From SURF-24 sp964537965 (GTDB taxonomy: Bacteria; Bacteroidota; Ignavibacteria; Ignavibacteriales; SURF-24), in contig CAZIDB010000083.1 in the NCBI GenBank assembly GCA_964537965.1, forward strand, positions 1 to 18,634: a stretch of DNA of 18,634 nucleotides. The letters run 5' to 3'. Below, in pieces: positions 1-8,181 of the stretch (within the stretch, counting starts at the first letter, position 1; each line of letters opens with the position of its first letter). The notes beneath the pieces are model-generated. The model did no database searches. It was not told where the DNA came from and saw nothing but the letters and a program-made list of their open reading frames with translations. The translations under genes were made by a program, and so were the position numbers.

Positions 1-8
1 AATCTGTT

Positions 9-37
9 TTGCAAAATACATTACATTAGTTTAAATT
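9..37 (+). promoter_or_regulatory. possible promoter of galE
   Basis: A -35-like TTGCAA (9-14) is followed after 17 nt by a -10-like TAAATT (32-37), about 35 nt before the galE start codon. The match to the sigma-70 consensus is only moderate and the region is very AT-rich, so this may be chance. The gene could also be part of an operon that begins left of the window. Confidence 0.3.
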
Positions 38-71
38 AAAATATGAATCATAAAAAAAATCAGGAGGAAAT

Positions 72-1046
72 TTGCGAGTTTTAGTAACCGGGGGAGCCGG
101 ATATATTGGTTCTCATGTAGTAAAAATGCTTTTAGAACAAAACTATGACGTTGTTGTAATTGATGATTTATCGAGAGGACATAAAGAGGCTGTTCCGACC
201 GGAGTTAAGTTTGAACAAATAAGTTTATTAAATTATAATAAGCTTCAATCTGCTGTTGATAGCTTAAATGTTGATGCTGCTATCCATTTTGCCGCATTTG
301 CATACGTTGGCGAATCGGTTGAAAACCCCGGGCTGTATTACGAAAATAATGTTGCCGGAAGTTTAAATCTTATTAAAGCTTTACAATTAAGCGGTGTTAA
401 AAAAATTGTTTTTTCGTCTACGTGTTCGTTGTATGGTAACCCGGAAATTATACCTATATCAGAAAAGGAAAGTATTAAGCCGATTAATCCTTATGCGAAA
501 ACTAAATTTATGATTGAACAGGTCCTGAATGATTTTGATTCTACCTTTGGAATTAAGTATGCCGCTTTAAGATATTTCAATGCTGCCGGTGCTGATTTTA
601 AAGCTGAGATTGGAGAAAGTCATGATCCTGAACCGCATCTGATTCCAATTGTATTACAGGCTGCATTGGGTAAAAGAGAAAAGGTTACTATTTACGGAGA
701 TGATTATCCTACGGCCGATGGGACTTGCGTAAGAGATTATATTCATGTTTATGACCTTGCCGATGCACATATAAAAGCGCTGGAATATTTGAATGAAAAA
801 AATAAATCTCTGATTGTAAATCTTGGTACCGGGCAAGGATATTCTGTTAAAGAATTAATTGACAGTGCAATAGAAATAACCGGTAAGAAAATTAAATCTG
901 TAATTGGTGAAAGAAGAGCGGGTGATCCTGCAGTTCTCGTGGCAGATAATAAAAAAGCAAGAGAAGTCCTTGGATGGAATCCAAAGTATGGATTGAATGA
1001 AATCATTTCGAGTGCTTGGGAATGGCATAAAAACCAGAAGTATTGA
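72..1046 (+). CDS. galE: UDP-glucose 4-epimerase GalE
   Basis: Interconverts UDP-glucose and UDP-galactose in the cytoplasm using tightly bound NAD, supplying galactose for surface polysaccharides. The 324-aa product is full length for the family. It has the Rossmann NAD motif GGAGYIG (residues 7-13), the catalytic SST (115-117) with YAKTK (Tyr141, Lys145), and the YGDDYPTADGTCVRDYIHV block (208-226) typical of true GalE rather than other extended SDR epimerases. The start codon is TTG. I chose it because a strong AGGAGG (62-67) lies 4 nt upstream and the protein begins MRVLVTGG, exactly as family members do. The downstream rfbA and rfbC suggest a sugar-nucleotide cluster. The 255-nt spacer to rfbA makes a single transcript uncertain. 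Confidence 0.95.
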   Translation: MRVLVTGGAGYIGSHVVKMLLEQNYDVVVIDDLSRGHKEAVPTGVKFEQISLLNYNKLQSAVDSLNVDAAIHFAAFAYVGESVENPGLYYENNVAGSLNLIKALQLSGVKKIVFSSTCSLYGNPEIIPISEKESIKPINPYAKTKFMIEQVLNDFDSTFGIKYAALRYFNAAGADFKAEIGESHDPEPHLIPIVLQAALGKREKVTIYGDDYPTADGTCVRDYIHVYDLADAHIKALEYLNEKNKSLIVNLGTGQGYSVKELIDSAIEITGKKIKSVIGERRAGDPAVLVADNKKAREVLGWNPKYGLNEIISSAWEWHKNQKY

Positions 1047-1122
1047 TAATGATTATTGCTTGTTGAATAATGCAGGTATTACATAAATATGTTTTACTCG
1101 CATTTTATTTTAAACTGTGAAC

Positions 1123-1149
1123 ATCTGTTGAATCTGTGTTATCTGTGTT
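1123..1149 (+). repeat. three 9-bp tandem units in galE-rfbA spacer
   Basis: Units atctgttga, atctgtgtt and atctgtgtt run head to tail; the last two are identical. It resembles short dispersed intergenic sequence often seen in Bacteroidota-type genomes (recognition only, copy number unknown). There is no sign of coding. Confidence 0.5.
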
Positions 1150-1186
1150 CAGTCATTCTTAATGCGCTATTCTCTTCAATTTTCTC

Positions 1187-1253
1187 AGCCAAATTTATAA
1201 ACCTCAACCAAAGGTTGATAAATCTGGCTTAGGCTGATCCACCTTTGGCGGGC
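1187..1253 (+). repeat. REP-like folded intergenic element
   Basis: A long imperfect inverted repeat pairs 1187-1203 (agccaaatttataaacc) with 1213-1229 (ggttgataaatctggct), 15 of 17 positions matching. Inside it TCAACC-AAA-GGTTGA gives an alternative perfect tip. It is followed at 1239-1253 by a second small imperfect hairpin around CCACCTTTGGCGG. No T-run follows, so it is not a standard terminator. The layout looks like a dispersed palindromic intergenic repeat. A similar CCACC-AAAGG core in the opposite orientation occurs at 17514-17526. Confidence 0.55.
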
Positions 1254-1301
1254 ATTTTTCAGTTGTATTACTTATCTTTATTCGCAAAAAATGGAAGTAA
1301 T

Positions 1302-2165
1302 ATGAAAGGAATAGTTTTAGCCGGCGGTGCTGGTTCCCGTCTTTATCCCATCACTAAGGTTTACAGCAAACAGTTAACTGTTATTTATGATAAACCATTA
1401 ATTTATTATCCGCTTTCAATATTAATGCTTGGTGGAATAAAAGATATTTTAATCATTTCCAATAAAGAAACAATTCCTTTCTACAAGCAGCTCTTTAATG
1501 ATGGAAAGCAAATCGGAATGAATATTAATTATGCTGTACAGGATGCACCAAACGGAATTGCCGAAGCGTTTATTATTGGAGATAAGTTTATCGGGAATGA
1601 TAATGTTACCTTGGTTTTAGGTGATAACATTTTTTACGGGAAACTCGATTTCTTTTATAAAGCGCTTGAACATAAAGACGGTGCTACTGTTTTTGGTTAC
1701 CAGGTGAATGATCCTGAACGCTATGGTGTTGTTGAATTTGATGAGAATGGATTGGCTATCTCGCTTGAAGAAAAACCTAAAATGCCCAAATCAAATTATG
1801 CTGTGCCGGGTTTGTATGTTTATGATAATAATGTTATTGAAATTTCTAAAAATCTGAAACCATCTGCACGTGGCGAACTTGAAATTACCGATGTGAACAT
1901 TAAATACCTTGAAATGAAAAAATTAAGAGTCGAGAAAATTGGTCGAGGTGTTGCCTGGCTAGATACCGGTACACCTGAAGCATTGTTGCAGGCTTCAAAT
2001 TTCTTTGGAGTAATTGAAAGCAGACAGGGATTAAAAGTGGCTTGTCTTGAAGAGATAGCTTTTAACCAGGAGTTTATTACAAAGGCTGAGTTTGAAAAAC
2101 TTGTTGATTCAGTTCCGAAATCACTTTATAAAGAATATCTTACGAAAGTGCTTAGAGATGTGTAA
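1302..2165 (+). CDS. rfbA: glucose-1-phosphate thymidylyltransferase RfbA/RmlA
   Basis: Makes dTDP-glucose from glucose-1-phosphate and dTTP, the first step of dTDP-L-rhamnose synthesis. From the ATG at 1302 the protein has 287 aa, the usual RmlA length. It shows the nucleotidyltransferase signature LAGGAGSRLYPIT (residues 6-18) with SKQL and YDKPLIYYPLS after it, then VLGDNIFYG, VEFDENG and EEKP blocks, and ARGELEITDVN and AWLDTGTPE near the C-terminal third. The frame stays open to 1245, but the upstream part lies inside the intergenic repeat. The ATG at 1302 has GGAAG at 1293-1297 and gives the canonical MKGIVLAGG start. The residue after SKQL is Thr-Val rather than the common Leu-Pro, a minor variation. 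It sits 78 nt before rfbC. Confidence 0.95.
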   Translation: MKGIVLAGGAGSRLYPITKVYSKQLTVIYDKPLIYYPLSILMLGGIKDILIISNKETIPFYKQLFNDGKQIGMNINYAVQDAPNGIAEAFIIGDKFIGNDNVTLVLGDNIFYGKLDFFYKALEHKDGATVFGYQVNDPERYGVVEFDENGLAISLEEKPKMPKSNYAVPGLYVYDNNVIEISKNLKPSARGELEITDVNIKYLEMKKLRVEKIGRGVAWLDTGTPEALLQASNFFGVIESRQGLKVACLEEIAFNQEFITKAEFEKLVDSVPKSLYKEYLTKVLRDV

Positions 2166-2207
2166 GCCGAATCTGCTCTAACAGGCCCCGGCTTAAAAAC
2201 TAATTAG

Positions 2208-2215
2208 TTACTTTG
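2208..2215 (+). promoter_or_regulatory. possible Bacteroidota-type -7 element before rfbC
   Basis: TTACTTTG lies about 30 nt before the rfbC ATG and matches the Bacteroidota housekeeping -7 consensus TAnnTTTG at 7 of 8 positions. No clear TTTG at -33 supports it, and rfbC may simply be cotranscribed with rfbA. Low confidence. Confidence 0.25.
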
Positions 2216-2243
2216 CAAAAAAAAACTATGAAAAAATTCTAAT

Positions 2244-2792
2244 ATGAAAATTATTGACTCTGAAATTGATGCTGTAAAATTTATTTACCCTGATATATTT
2301 CCCGATGAACGGGGTTTCTTTCTGGAATCCTATAATAAAAAACGATATGAGGAAGCAGGTCTGAACGTAAACTTTGTTCAGGATAATTTTTCAAAATCCC
2401 TTAAAGGAACAGTAAGAGGATTGCATTACCAGGTTGGAGAAAATGCTCAAGGTAAATTATGTTTTGTTATCCTTGGTAAAGTACTGGATGTAGCGGTTGA
2501 TATAAGATTTGGTTCACCTACTTTTGGCAAATATGTTTCTGTTGAACTTACAGAAGAAAGGAAAAACCAGATTTGGTTACCACCCGGTTTTGCTCATGGC
2601 TTTTCAGTTCTCTCCGATGAAGCAATATTTTGTTATAAGTGTACAGGATTTTACAGTAAGAAAGATGAAAGAGCAATAATCTACAACGATCCGGAGCTTA
2701 ACATAGATTGGAAAGTTGATAATCCAATTATCTCTGCAAAAGATCTTTCAGCAAAAAGATTCAGGGAAATAGAAAAAGATTTTTTCCTTTAG
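2244..2792 (+). CDS. rfbC: dTDP-4-dehydrorhamnose 3,5-epimerase RfbC/RmlC
   Basis: Epimerises dTDP-4-keto-6-deoxyglucose at C3 and C5, the third step to dTDP-L-rhamnose. The 182 residues form one cupin and match the family length. Visible landmarks are FPDERGFFLESYN (19-31), GTVRGLHYQ with the catalytic His61, LDVAVDIR (81-88), WLPPGFAHGFSVLS (111-124), Tyr131, and Asp167 corresponding to the family catalytic dyad. No strong Shine-Dalgarno precedes the ATG, common in this bacterial group. Its stop overlaps the 3' end of the convergent bshA by 4 bp. The pathway partners rfbB and rfbD are absent here, so they must lie elsewhere. Confidence 0.95.
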   Translation: MKIIDSEIDAVKFIYPDIFPDERGFFLESYNKKRYEEAGLNVNFVQDNFSKSLKGTVRGLHYQVGENAQGKLCFVILGKVLDVAVDIRFGSPTFGKYVSVELTEERKNQIWLPPGFAHGFSVLSDEAIFCYKCTGFYSKKDERAIIYNDPELNIDWKVDNPIISAKDLSAKRFREIEKDFFL

Positions 2793-3913
2793 CAAAGTAA
2801 CTTTTTGTAAAACTCCTCGTACTGCGGAACGATAATATCTTTCTCAAAAACATTTACAGCACGGTTTCTTGCGTTCATCGAAAATTCTTTGTACTTCTTT
2901 TCATTGGTAAGCAGTTCTATTGAGTATTTTGCCATCCTGTCAACGTCAAGAATTTCCGCAATATAACCGGTTACATTGTGAAGATTTAATTCGGGTAAGC
3001 CGCCCACGCTTGAACTTATTACAGGCAACCCGCAGGACATTGCTTCCAAAGCCGCCAAACCAAAGCTTTCTGATTGCGAAGGCATAAGAAATAAATCCGA
3101 TGCCCCCAAAATTTCCGGTAGTCCATCCTGCTTACCAAGGAAATAAACTTCTTTCTGAAGATTTAACTCTCTAGTAAGTCTTTCGCAATCAGACCTGTCC
3201 GGGCCATCACCAATTAGGATAAGCCTGGAAGGGATTTCTTTATGTACTTTATTAAAAATATAAATTACATCCTGAACCCGTTTTACCGGGCGGAAATTTG
3301 AAGTATGAATTAAAATCTTTTCATTGTTGGGAGCAATCTTATTCCTGAAGTTATCATCCTCTCTCGGTTTGTATAGTTTGGAATCAATAAAATTATTTAT
3401 CACTGCTATATCTTTTTCGATATTGTAATTTGTTATTGTTTTTTCTTTCAGGAATCTTGATACGGCAGTTACTCCGCAGCTTTCTTCAATACTGAATTTA
3501 ACTAATGGCTGAAATGAAGGTTCTAATCCAACAAGCGTTATATCGGTTCCGTGTAATGTGGTAACAATCTTCAGGTCACCATTTGTTTTACGGATTATTT
3601 GTTTTGCCAGGTACCCGCTTATTGCATGAGGAATTGCATAGTGGACATGAATAAGATCCAGTTTTTCATAACGGATTACTTCAACCATTTTGCTTGTTAA
3701 TGCCAATGAGTATAGTTGAAATTCAAACAGAGGATAATTGCTCATTTCAACTTCATGGAAATAAATATTAGGAATGAAGTTGGATAGCCGGTGAGGCATT
3801 GCATAACTTATAAAGTGAATCTCGTGGCCCTTGGATGCTAATTCTTTACCTAATTCTGTGGCAACTACACCGCTACCGCCATAAGTTGGATAACAGGTTA
3901 TTCCTATTTTCAT
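2789..3913 (-). CDS. bshA: N-acetyl-alpha-D-glucosaminyl L-malate synthase BshA
   Basis: A GT4-family glycosyltransferase that joins GlcNAc from UDP-GlcNAc to L-malate, the first step of bacillithiol synthesis. The N-terminus MKIGITCYPTYGGSGVVATE is nearly diagnostic for BshA. Other landmarks are the glycine loop GGSG (12-15), HVHYAIPHA (89-97), TLHGTDITLVG (119-129), NFRPVKR (206-212), IGDGPDR (234-240) and the GT4 EX7E motif with Glu282 and Glu290 in SESFGLAALEAM. The 374-aa length is normal. It is transcribed alone toward rfbC and overlaps its end by 4 bp. The bshB and bshC genes are not in the window. It implies a bacillithiol-type thiol redox buffer in this organism (inference). Confidence 0.93.
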   Translation of the reverse strand: MKIGITCYPTYGGSGVVATELGKELASKGHEIHFISYAMPHRLSNFIPNIYFHEVEMSNYPLFEFQLYSLALTSKMVEVIRYEKLDLIHVHYAIPHAISGYLAKQIIRKTNGDLKIVTTLHGTDITLVGLEPSFQPLVKFSIEESCGVTAVSRFLKEKTITNYNIEKDIAVINNFIDSKLYKPREDDNFRNKIAPNNEKILIHTSNFRPVKRVQDVIYIFNKVHKEIPSRLILIGDGPDRSDCERLTRELNLQKEVYFLGKQDGLPEILGASDLFLMPSQSESFGLAALEAMSCGLPVISSSVGGLPELNLHNVTGYIAEILDVDRMAKYSIELLTNEKKYKEFSMNARNRAVNVFEKDIIVPQYEEFYKKLLC

Positions 3914-4086
3914 TTTTACTCTTGATTAGTGTTTTTAAGATGCGCCGATTAATATAGCTTATTTATGACTTATAATCACAAAAGAAACCCCAAAGTTCAC
4001 TAAATTCTTAAAGTTCTTAAGGAAATTTGTGGCTTATTTTTACTGAGTATCTTTTGCAGAAAAAAATAAAGACTTTAAGGCTTGGA

Positions 4087-4116
4087 TTGGCAGAATACGT
4101 TAAAAAATACTATATT
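4087..4116 (+). promoter_or_regulatory. sigma-70-like promoter of rpsT
   Basis: TTGGCA (4087-4092) and TATATT (4111-4116) each match consensus at 5 of 6 positions with an 18-nt spacer, 32 nt before the rpsT ATG. This fits independent expression of this ribosomal protein gene. Confidence 0.55.
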
Positions 4117-4148
4117 TTATCTGTAAAAAAATAAAATTAAGGAATGAA

Positions 4149-4430
4149 ATGGCTCATCACAAATCAGCTAAAAAAAGAATAAGAAGTACTAAAAGGAAGA
4201 CTGAATATAATAAAGCTGCAACTTCCAAGATAAAAACATTAACAAAGAAAGTTTTGGCTTCGGATAACGTAAAAGAGATTGAACCGGTTTATAAGGAAGC
4301 TGTTGCTTCTTTAGATAGAAATGTATCAAAGGGACGCTTACATAAGAATACCGCCGCAAGAAAAAAAGCTGCTTTAACCAAGCATGTTAATAAACTCTCA
4401 AAAAAGACTGAAGCAACAGTAAAAGCCTAA
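4149..4430 (+). CDS. rpsT: 30S ribosomal protein S20
   Basis: Primary 16S rRNA-binding protein of the small subunit. The 93-aa product is Lys/Arg-rich and all-helical, beginning MAHHKSAKKRIRSTKRKTEYN, with the family's SKIKT, AVASLDRNVSKGRLHKNTAARKKA (residues 48-71) and a basic tail. An AAGGA at 4139-4143 precedes the ATG. An overlapping out-of-frame ATG at 4144 is not used. It is monocistronic, with a promoter at 4087 and a strong terminator at 4453. Confidence 0.96.
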   Translation: MAHHKSAKKRIRSTKRKTEYNKAATSKIKTLTKKVLASDNVKEIEPVYKEAVASLDRNVSKGRLHKNTAARKKAALTKHVNKLSKKTEATVKA

Positions 4431-4452
4431 GCTTTTTTCAATAGATTTTAAT

Positions 4453-4487
4453 AAGCAATACCCTCTTAAGAGTATTGCTTTTTTTTA
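4453..4487 (+). terminator. rho-independent terminator after rpsT
   Basis: The perfect stem AAGCAATAC / GTATTGCTT (4453-4461 with 4472-4480), with a CTCTTAAGAG palindrome in the loop, runs directly into eight T. It lies 22 nt after the rpsT stop and before the convergent GlmU-like gene. The minus-strand side has no T-run, so it acts mainly on rpsT. Confidence 0.88.
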
Positions 4488-4499
4488 TCTTTTGAATTC

Positions 4500-6008
4500 T
4501 CATAAAGAAGTGATAGTATCAATACCTTCAGGCATTGGTAAATAAAATTTTACAGGCAAAAGACTTCCGTCCTTTCTGAATAGCCTTTCTACTTTTTTCT
4601 TAATCAGCACACTATGCTCAATAAAAATTCCATCTTCTATTATTGATCCGAAGATATAACTTGTACCTTTAATTAAAACATCATTACCAATTTTAAGAGG
4701 ATGCTCATCGCTACCGGTCATATTAACGCTTGATTCAATTCTGCTTCTGTTCCCGATAGTAATGTTTCCTTTAATAATGTCTCCCCACAGGATTTCAACT
4801 CCGTCACCAATAATTAAATTCTGGTTGTTAAAACATGAAAGATGAACATTTTCCCAGACAGTCACATCTTTTCCGAATTTAACATTGCAGTTTACAAATA
4901 CATTTTTTTTAAGATCAAGATTGTAATTAAGCTTTACACCTTTACCAATATAAACACCTTTACCAATCTGGATGTCAAGCGGAATACCTTGTTTGTCCAT
5001 TTCAATGATATCTTCAATTACCGTTTCATCAATAAAGAAATCATCCGGATCATGTATTTCAATTAAATCTTTCAGCTTTTCGTAAGCAAGTGAGCGGGCT
5101 ACCTTTTCCATTTCCATTAAAACAGATTTATTATTAAATCCCATCAACACGTGCTGGCATTTGGGACTAACAGCTTTTACCTGGTAGCCGTTGTGGTTGA
5201 ACAATGAAATCAAATCGGTTATGTAAATTTCTTTTTGAGCATTATCATTGCTTAACATAGAAATCAATTCATAAAGTTTTTCTGATTTGAAAGCATAGAC
5301 ACCGGAATTAAATTCATTGTTACTAATTAATTCCTGTTTCGAATAAGAGTATTGCTTTCCTTTGAATTCAACTATGTAAGGTTCATTATCTTTAATCCTG
5401 AGTATATCTTTGTGTTCGATAATTTCAATTACATTTCCTTTCTCCTTACCCGAATTATTTCCTTCAACATCTTTTGCTTTTACACGGATAATTCTTCCGT
5501 AGGTATTTAGTTCAGGGTTGCCCTCATAAATCCCCGTCAGCACCATCATATCAGAACCTGAATCAATAAACTCGTGCCTGAACATTTCCATTGTCTCTTT
5601 ATCTATCAAACCCATATCACCGGGCAGTACATAAATAATACCGTTAAACCTGGATGAATCAATTTTTTCCAGAGCAACCTGAACTGCATGACCGGTGCCA
5701 TTCTGTTCTTCCTGGTATGCAAAAACATTATTCTTCTTTTTGCCAATTACAGTCATTACATCTTCTGCTTTTATTCCAACTACAATAACGGTATTCAAAT
5801 TATTAATGGCTTTTACGGAAGCATTATAAACTCGTTCAACCGTAGGAATTTCCCATATTTTGTGAAGCATTTTTGAACGGTGGGATTTTATCCTTTTACC
5901 ATGACCGGCCGCAAGTATTATTGCAAATTCATTATAGTAGTAATTGAATTCAGAAGAAAAATTTTCCAGTGTTTGATATACTTGTCGTTCTTCAACATTT
6001 AATTCCAT
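4500..6008 (-). CDS. GlmU-like nucleotidyltransferase with left-handed beta-helix tail
   Basis: The N-terminal half matches the UDP-GlcNAc pyrophosphorylase domain of GlmU. It has ILAAGHGKRIKSHRSKMLH (residues 31-49, Lys46 in the catalytic position), QEEQNGTGHA (99-108), PGD with metal-binding Asp131, NTYGRI (168-173), EIIEHKD (195-201), NEFNSG (231-236) and EIYITDLI (260-267). The C-terminal half (about 320-470) has hexapeptide-type Ile/Val-Gly repeats of a left-handed beta-helix. It lacks the GlmU acetyltransferase residues, namely the Arg, Lys, His and Asn set around the GHLTYLGD-type loop. About 26 extra residues precede the first motif. The ATG at 6008 is preceded by GAGGG at 5-nt spacing. 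It probably makes a UDP- or dTDP-activated sugar, with the helix for trimerisation or regulation. A true glmU may exist elsewhere; the substrate is uncertain. Confidence 0.85.
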   Translation of the reverse strand: MELNVEERQVYQTLENFSSEFNYYYNEFAIILAAGHGKRIKSHRSKMLHKIWEIPTVERVYNASVKAINNLNTVIVVGIKAEDVMTVIGKKKNNVFAYQEEQNGTGHAVQVALEKIDSSRFNGIIYVLPGDMGLIDKETMEMFRHEFIDSGSDMMVLTGIYEGNPELNTYGRIIRVKAKDVEGNNSGKEKGNVIEIIEHKDILRIKDNEPYIVEFKGKQYSYSKQELISNNEFNSGVYAFKSEKLYELISMLSNDNAQKEIYITDLISLFNHNGYQVKAVSPKCQHVLMGFNNKSVLMEMEKVARSLAYEKLKDLIEIHDPDDFFIDETVIEDIIEMDKQGIPLDIQIGKGVYIGKGVKLNYNLDLKKNVFVNCNVKFGKDVTVWENVHLSCFNNQNLIIGDGVEILWGDIIKGNITIGNRSRIESSVNMTGSDEHPLKIGNDVLIKGTSYIFGSIIEDGIFIEHSVLIKKKVERLFRKDGSLLPVKFYLPMPEGIDTITSL

Positions 6009-6269
6009 TAAACCCTCAGGATGTTACTTTTTTAGCTTTTTATATTATAAAATAACTTAATAATTTTTCAAAGACAATTAATGTTAAGGTGATTTGGAAT
6101 ACTATCAGTCAATATAAGTTAACAACATCCAGAGGAATAATAATTTCTTTAAAGATTAAAAGCGTTTACTTGTTCCGAAAACTAATCTATTCTTTTAGAT
6201 GAATTTAATATATAGTATTTTTCAATTGTAAAATAAAAATCCAACTCTATACAAATTAAGGATAGAAAA

Positions 6270-7259
6270 ATGCAAGCAAGAAAAATTTTTATCCTGTTGA
6301 TAATAACTTTATTCCTATGTGAATTTTCTAATTCACAAACTTTTTTCTCTCAACCATTTGCTCATACATTTTCGATAGTAGCACGTGATACTGTCACGGG
6401 TGAAATGGGTGTTGCAGTTCAGTCGCACTGGTTTTCAGTCGGTTCCGTCGTTTCCTGGGGAGAGGCAGGAGTTGGAGTAGTAGCTACCCAGTCATTTGTT
6501 AATCCTTCATTTGGTGTAAAAGGACTTGAATTATTAAAGAAAGGATTATCTCCGCAAGAAGCGGTTGATAAACTAATTACCGAAGATAATGCGGGAGACG
6601 TAAGGCAACTTGCTATACTTGATTCAAAAGGAAGAGTTGCAACCTGGACGGGTAATAAATGTATTCCCGAAGCCGGACATATCGTTGGTGACAATTTTTC
6701 CGTACAAGCTAATCTGATGCTGAATGATAAGGTCTGGCCGGCAATGGCAAAAGCATATAAAGAAACTAATGCACCACTTGCTGAAAGAATGCTTGCTGCA
6801 TTAAATGCCGCACAGGATGCCGGTGGTGATATCAGAGGTAAACAATCATCTGCTATTCTTGTTGTTAAAGGAACATCAACCGGAAAAATCTGGGAGGACA
6901 GAGTAATTGATTTACGCGTAGAGGATAATGAAGAACCATTGAAAGAAATTGAACGGATATTAAAAGTCTATAGGGCTTATGAACATATGAATGCAGGTGA
7001 CCTTGCTGTTGAAAAATCCGATATGAAAAAAGCAATGGAAGAATATAACACTGCTCAAAAGATGTTTCCTGATAACGAAGAAATGCAATTCTGGACAGCA
7101 GTTACTTTAGCCAACAATGGAAGACTTGAAGAAGCACTTCCTATATTCAAATCTGTTTTTACTAAGAATAATAACTGGAAAGTTTTAACACCAAGATTAA
7201 TTAAGGTTGGTCAATTAACCGTTGATGAAAAAGAATTAAATAAAATACTGGAACAGTAA
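6270..7259 (+). CDS. secreted DUF1028 family protein with TPR-like C-terminus
   Basis: Residues 1-22 form a signal peptide (basic start, hydrophobic IFILLIITLFL, then SNS before Gln23), so the protein is exported. Residues about 30-215 match DUF1028, a family with a predicted Ntn-hydrolase-like fold: FAHTFSIVARDTVTGEMGVAVQSH, VGSVVSWGEAGVGVVATQS, QLAILDSKGRVATWTG, and MLNDKVWPAMAKAY with GGDIRGKQSSA. The C-terminal part (about 225-329) is helical and resembles a pair of tetratricopeptide repeats (AVEKSDMKKAMEEYNTAQKMFPDN, then NGRLEEALPIF). AAGGA at 6258-6262 supports the start. The biochemical role of DUF1028 is not established; an amidohydrolase-type activity is only a fold-based inference. 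The next gene starts 1 nt after its stop, so the two are almost certainly coexpressed. Confidence 0.88.
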   Translation: MQARKIFILLIITLFLCEFSNSQTFFSQPFAHTFSIVARDTVTGEMGVAVQSHWFSVGSVVSWGEAGVGVVATQSFVNPSFGVKGLELLKKGLSPQEAVDKLITEDNAGDVRQLAILDSKGRVATWTGNKCIPEAGHIVGDNFSVQANLMLNDKVWPAMAKAYKETNAPLAERMLAALNAAQDAGGDIRGKQSSAILVVKGTSTGKIWEDRVIDLRVEDNEEPLKEIERILKVYRAYEHMNAGDLAVEKSDMKKAMEEYNTAQKMFPDNEEMQFWTAVTLANNGRLEEALPIFKSVFTKNNNWKVLTPRLIKVGQLTVDEKELNKILEQ

Positions 7260-7260
7260 T

Positions 7261-8181
7261 ATGAAGTACTTAAGTTTGCTTTTAATGATGTTGTTTGTCT
7301 TTAATCTTTCGCAGGCAAAATCAATAGTAGAAATATTAGAGCAAAGTGATAAAACTTATCTGATAAGATATGAAAATCTTGAAGTGGTTGTTCAGCCATC
7401 ATTTGGCGGAAGAATTACTTCACTTAAACTTGATGGAAAAGAATTACTGATTGGTAAGGATGTTCATCCTTCAAGCAATGGCTCAACATTTTGGCCAAGC
7501 CCGCAAATAATTTGGGATTGGCCTCCTCCGGTAACACTTGATTCTTCTCCGTACAAAGCTAAAATTAAAAAGGGAAAACTAATTCTTACAAGCGATGTTG
7601 ATACTGCCCTTGGAATGCAGTTTCATAAAGAGATTTCAATTGGCGAAAAAACTAAATCTGTAAAGATTGAATATTCAATCAAAAATACTTCACGGGAAAA
7701 TAAGAAAGTTGCTGCATGGGAAATTACAAGAATGCCAAAAGGCGGATTAGCTTTTTTCCCAAAAGGATTAATTGAACCGAAAGTAAAACGGTTTGATCCC
7801 ATTCCTTATGAAGAGAAAGACAATATCCTTTGGTATAAGAATGATGAAACAGAGAAGATGACAAACCATAAATTAAGTGTTGCAGATGGCAGTGAAGGCT
7901 GGCAGGCTTATGCAGTAAATGGATTATTGTTCATAAAGAAATTTGAAGATGTTAAACCTGAAAACCAGGCTCCCGATGAAGGAGAAATTCCACTATATGT
8001 TCATCCTGAATTACCTTATGTTGAAATTGAAGCACAGGGACCATACGAAACAGTAAAACCAAATGATAAACTTAAATGGAAAATGAAATGGTATGTCCGG
8101 GAAATTCCTGCAGATATTAAATTGGAAATTGGTAATTTGGAATTGGTTAACTTTGCAAGAAGTATTATCAATAGTAATTAA
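7261..8181 (+). CDS. secreted DUF4380 family protein (galactose-mutarotase-like fold)
   Basis: The protein has 306 aa with a signal peptide MKYLSLLLMMLFVFNLSQA (1-19). The body matches DUF4380: an early ENLEVVVQPSFGGRITSLKLDGKELL segment, then NGSTFWPSPQIIWDWPPP (residues 74-91), GMQFHKEISI, IEYSIKNTSRENKKVAAWEITRMP and a late EGEIPLYVHPELPYVEIEAQGPYE. Family members are predicted to have a beta-sandwich related to aldose epimerases and carbohydrate-binding proteins, with no proven reaction. The start lies 1 nt after the DUF1028 stop, indicating translational coupling. The stop is 8 nt before the first N gap, so the gene is complete. A role in periplasmic or surface handling of a sugar-containing compound is inference only. 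Confidence 0.85.
   Translation: MKYLSLLLMMLFVFNLSQAKSIVEILEQSDKTYLIRYENLEVVVQPSFGGRITSLKLDGKELLIGKDVHPSSNGSTFWPSPQIIWDWPPPVTLDSSPYKAKIKKGKLILTSDVDTALGMQFHKEISIGEKTKSVKIEYSIKNTSRENKKVAAWEITRMPKGGLAFFPKGLIEPKVKRFDPIPYEEKDNILWYKNDETEKMTNHKLSVADGSEGWQAYAVNGLLFIKKFEDVKPENQAPDEGEIPLYVHPELPYVEIEAQGPYETVKPNDKLKWKMKWYVREIPADIKLEIGNLELVNFARSIINSN

Noticed and set aside
1245..1301. Upstream start giving a 306-aa RfbA
   Set aside because: The extension lies in the intergenic repeat and has no ribosome site; the ATG at 1302 gives the canonical N-terminus.
2228..2242. Five-codon ORF just before rfbC as a leader peptide
   Set aside because: Too short to carry a regulatory message, and its composition is expected in this A-rich spacer.
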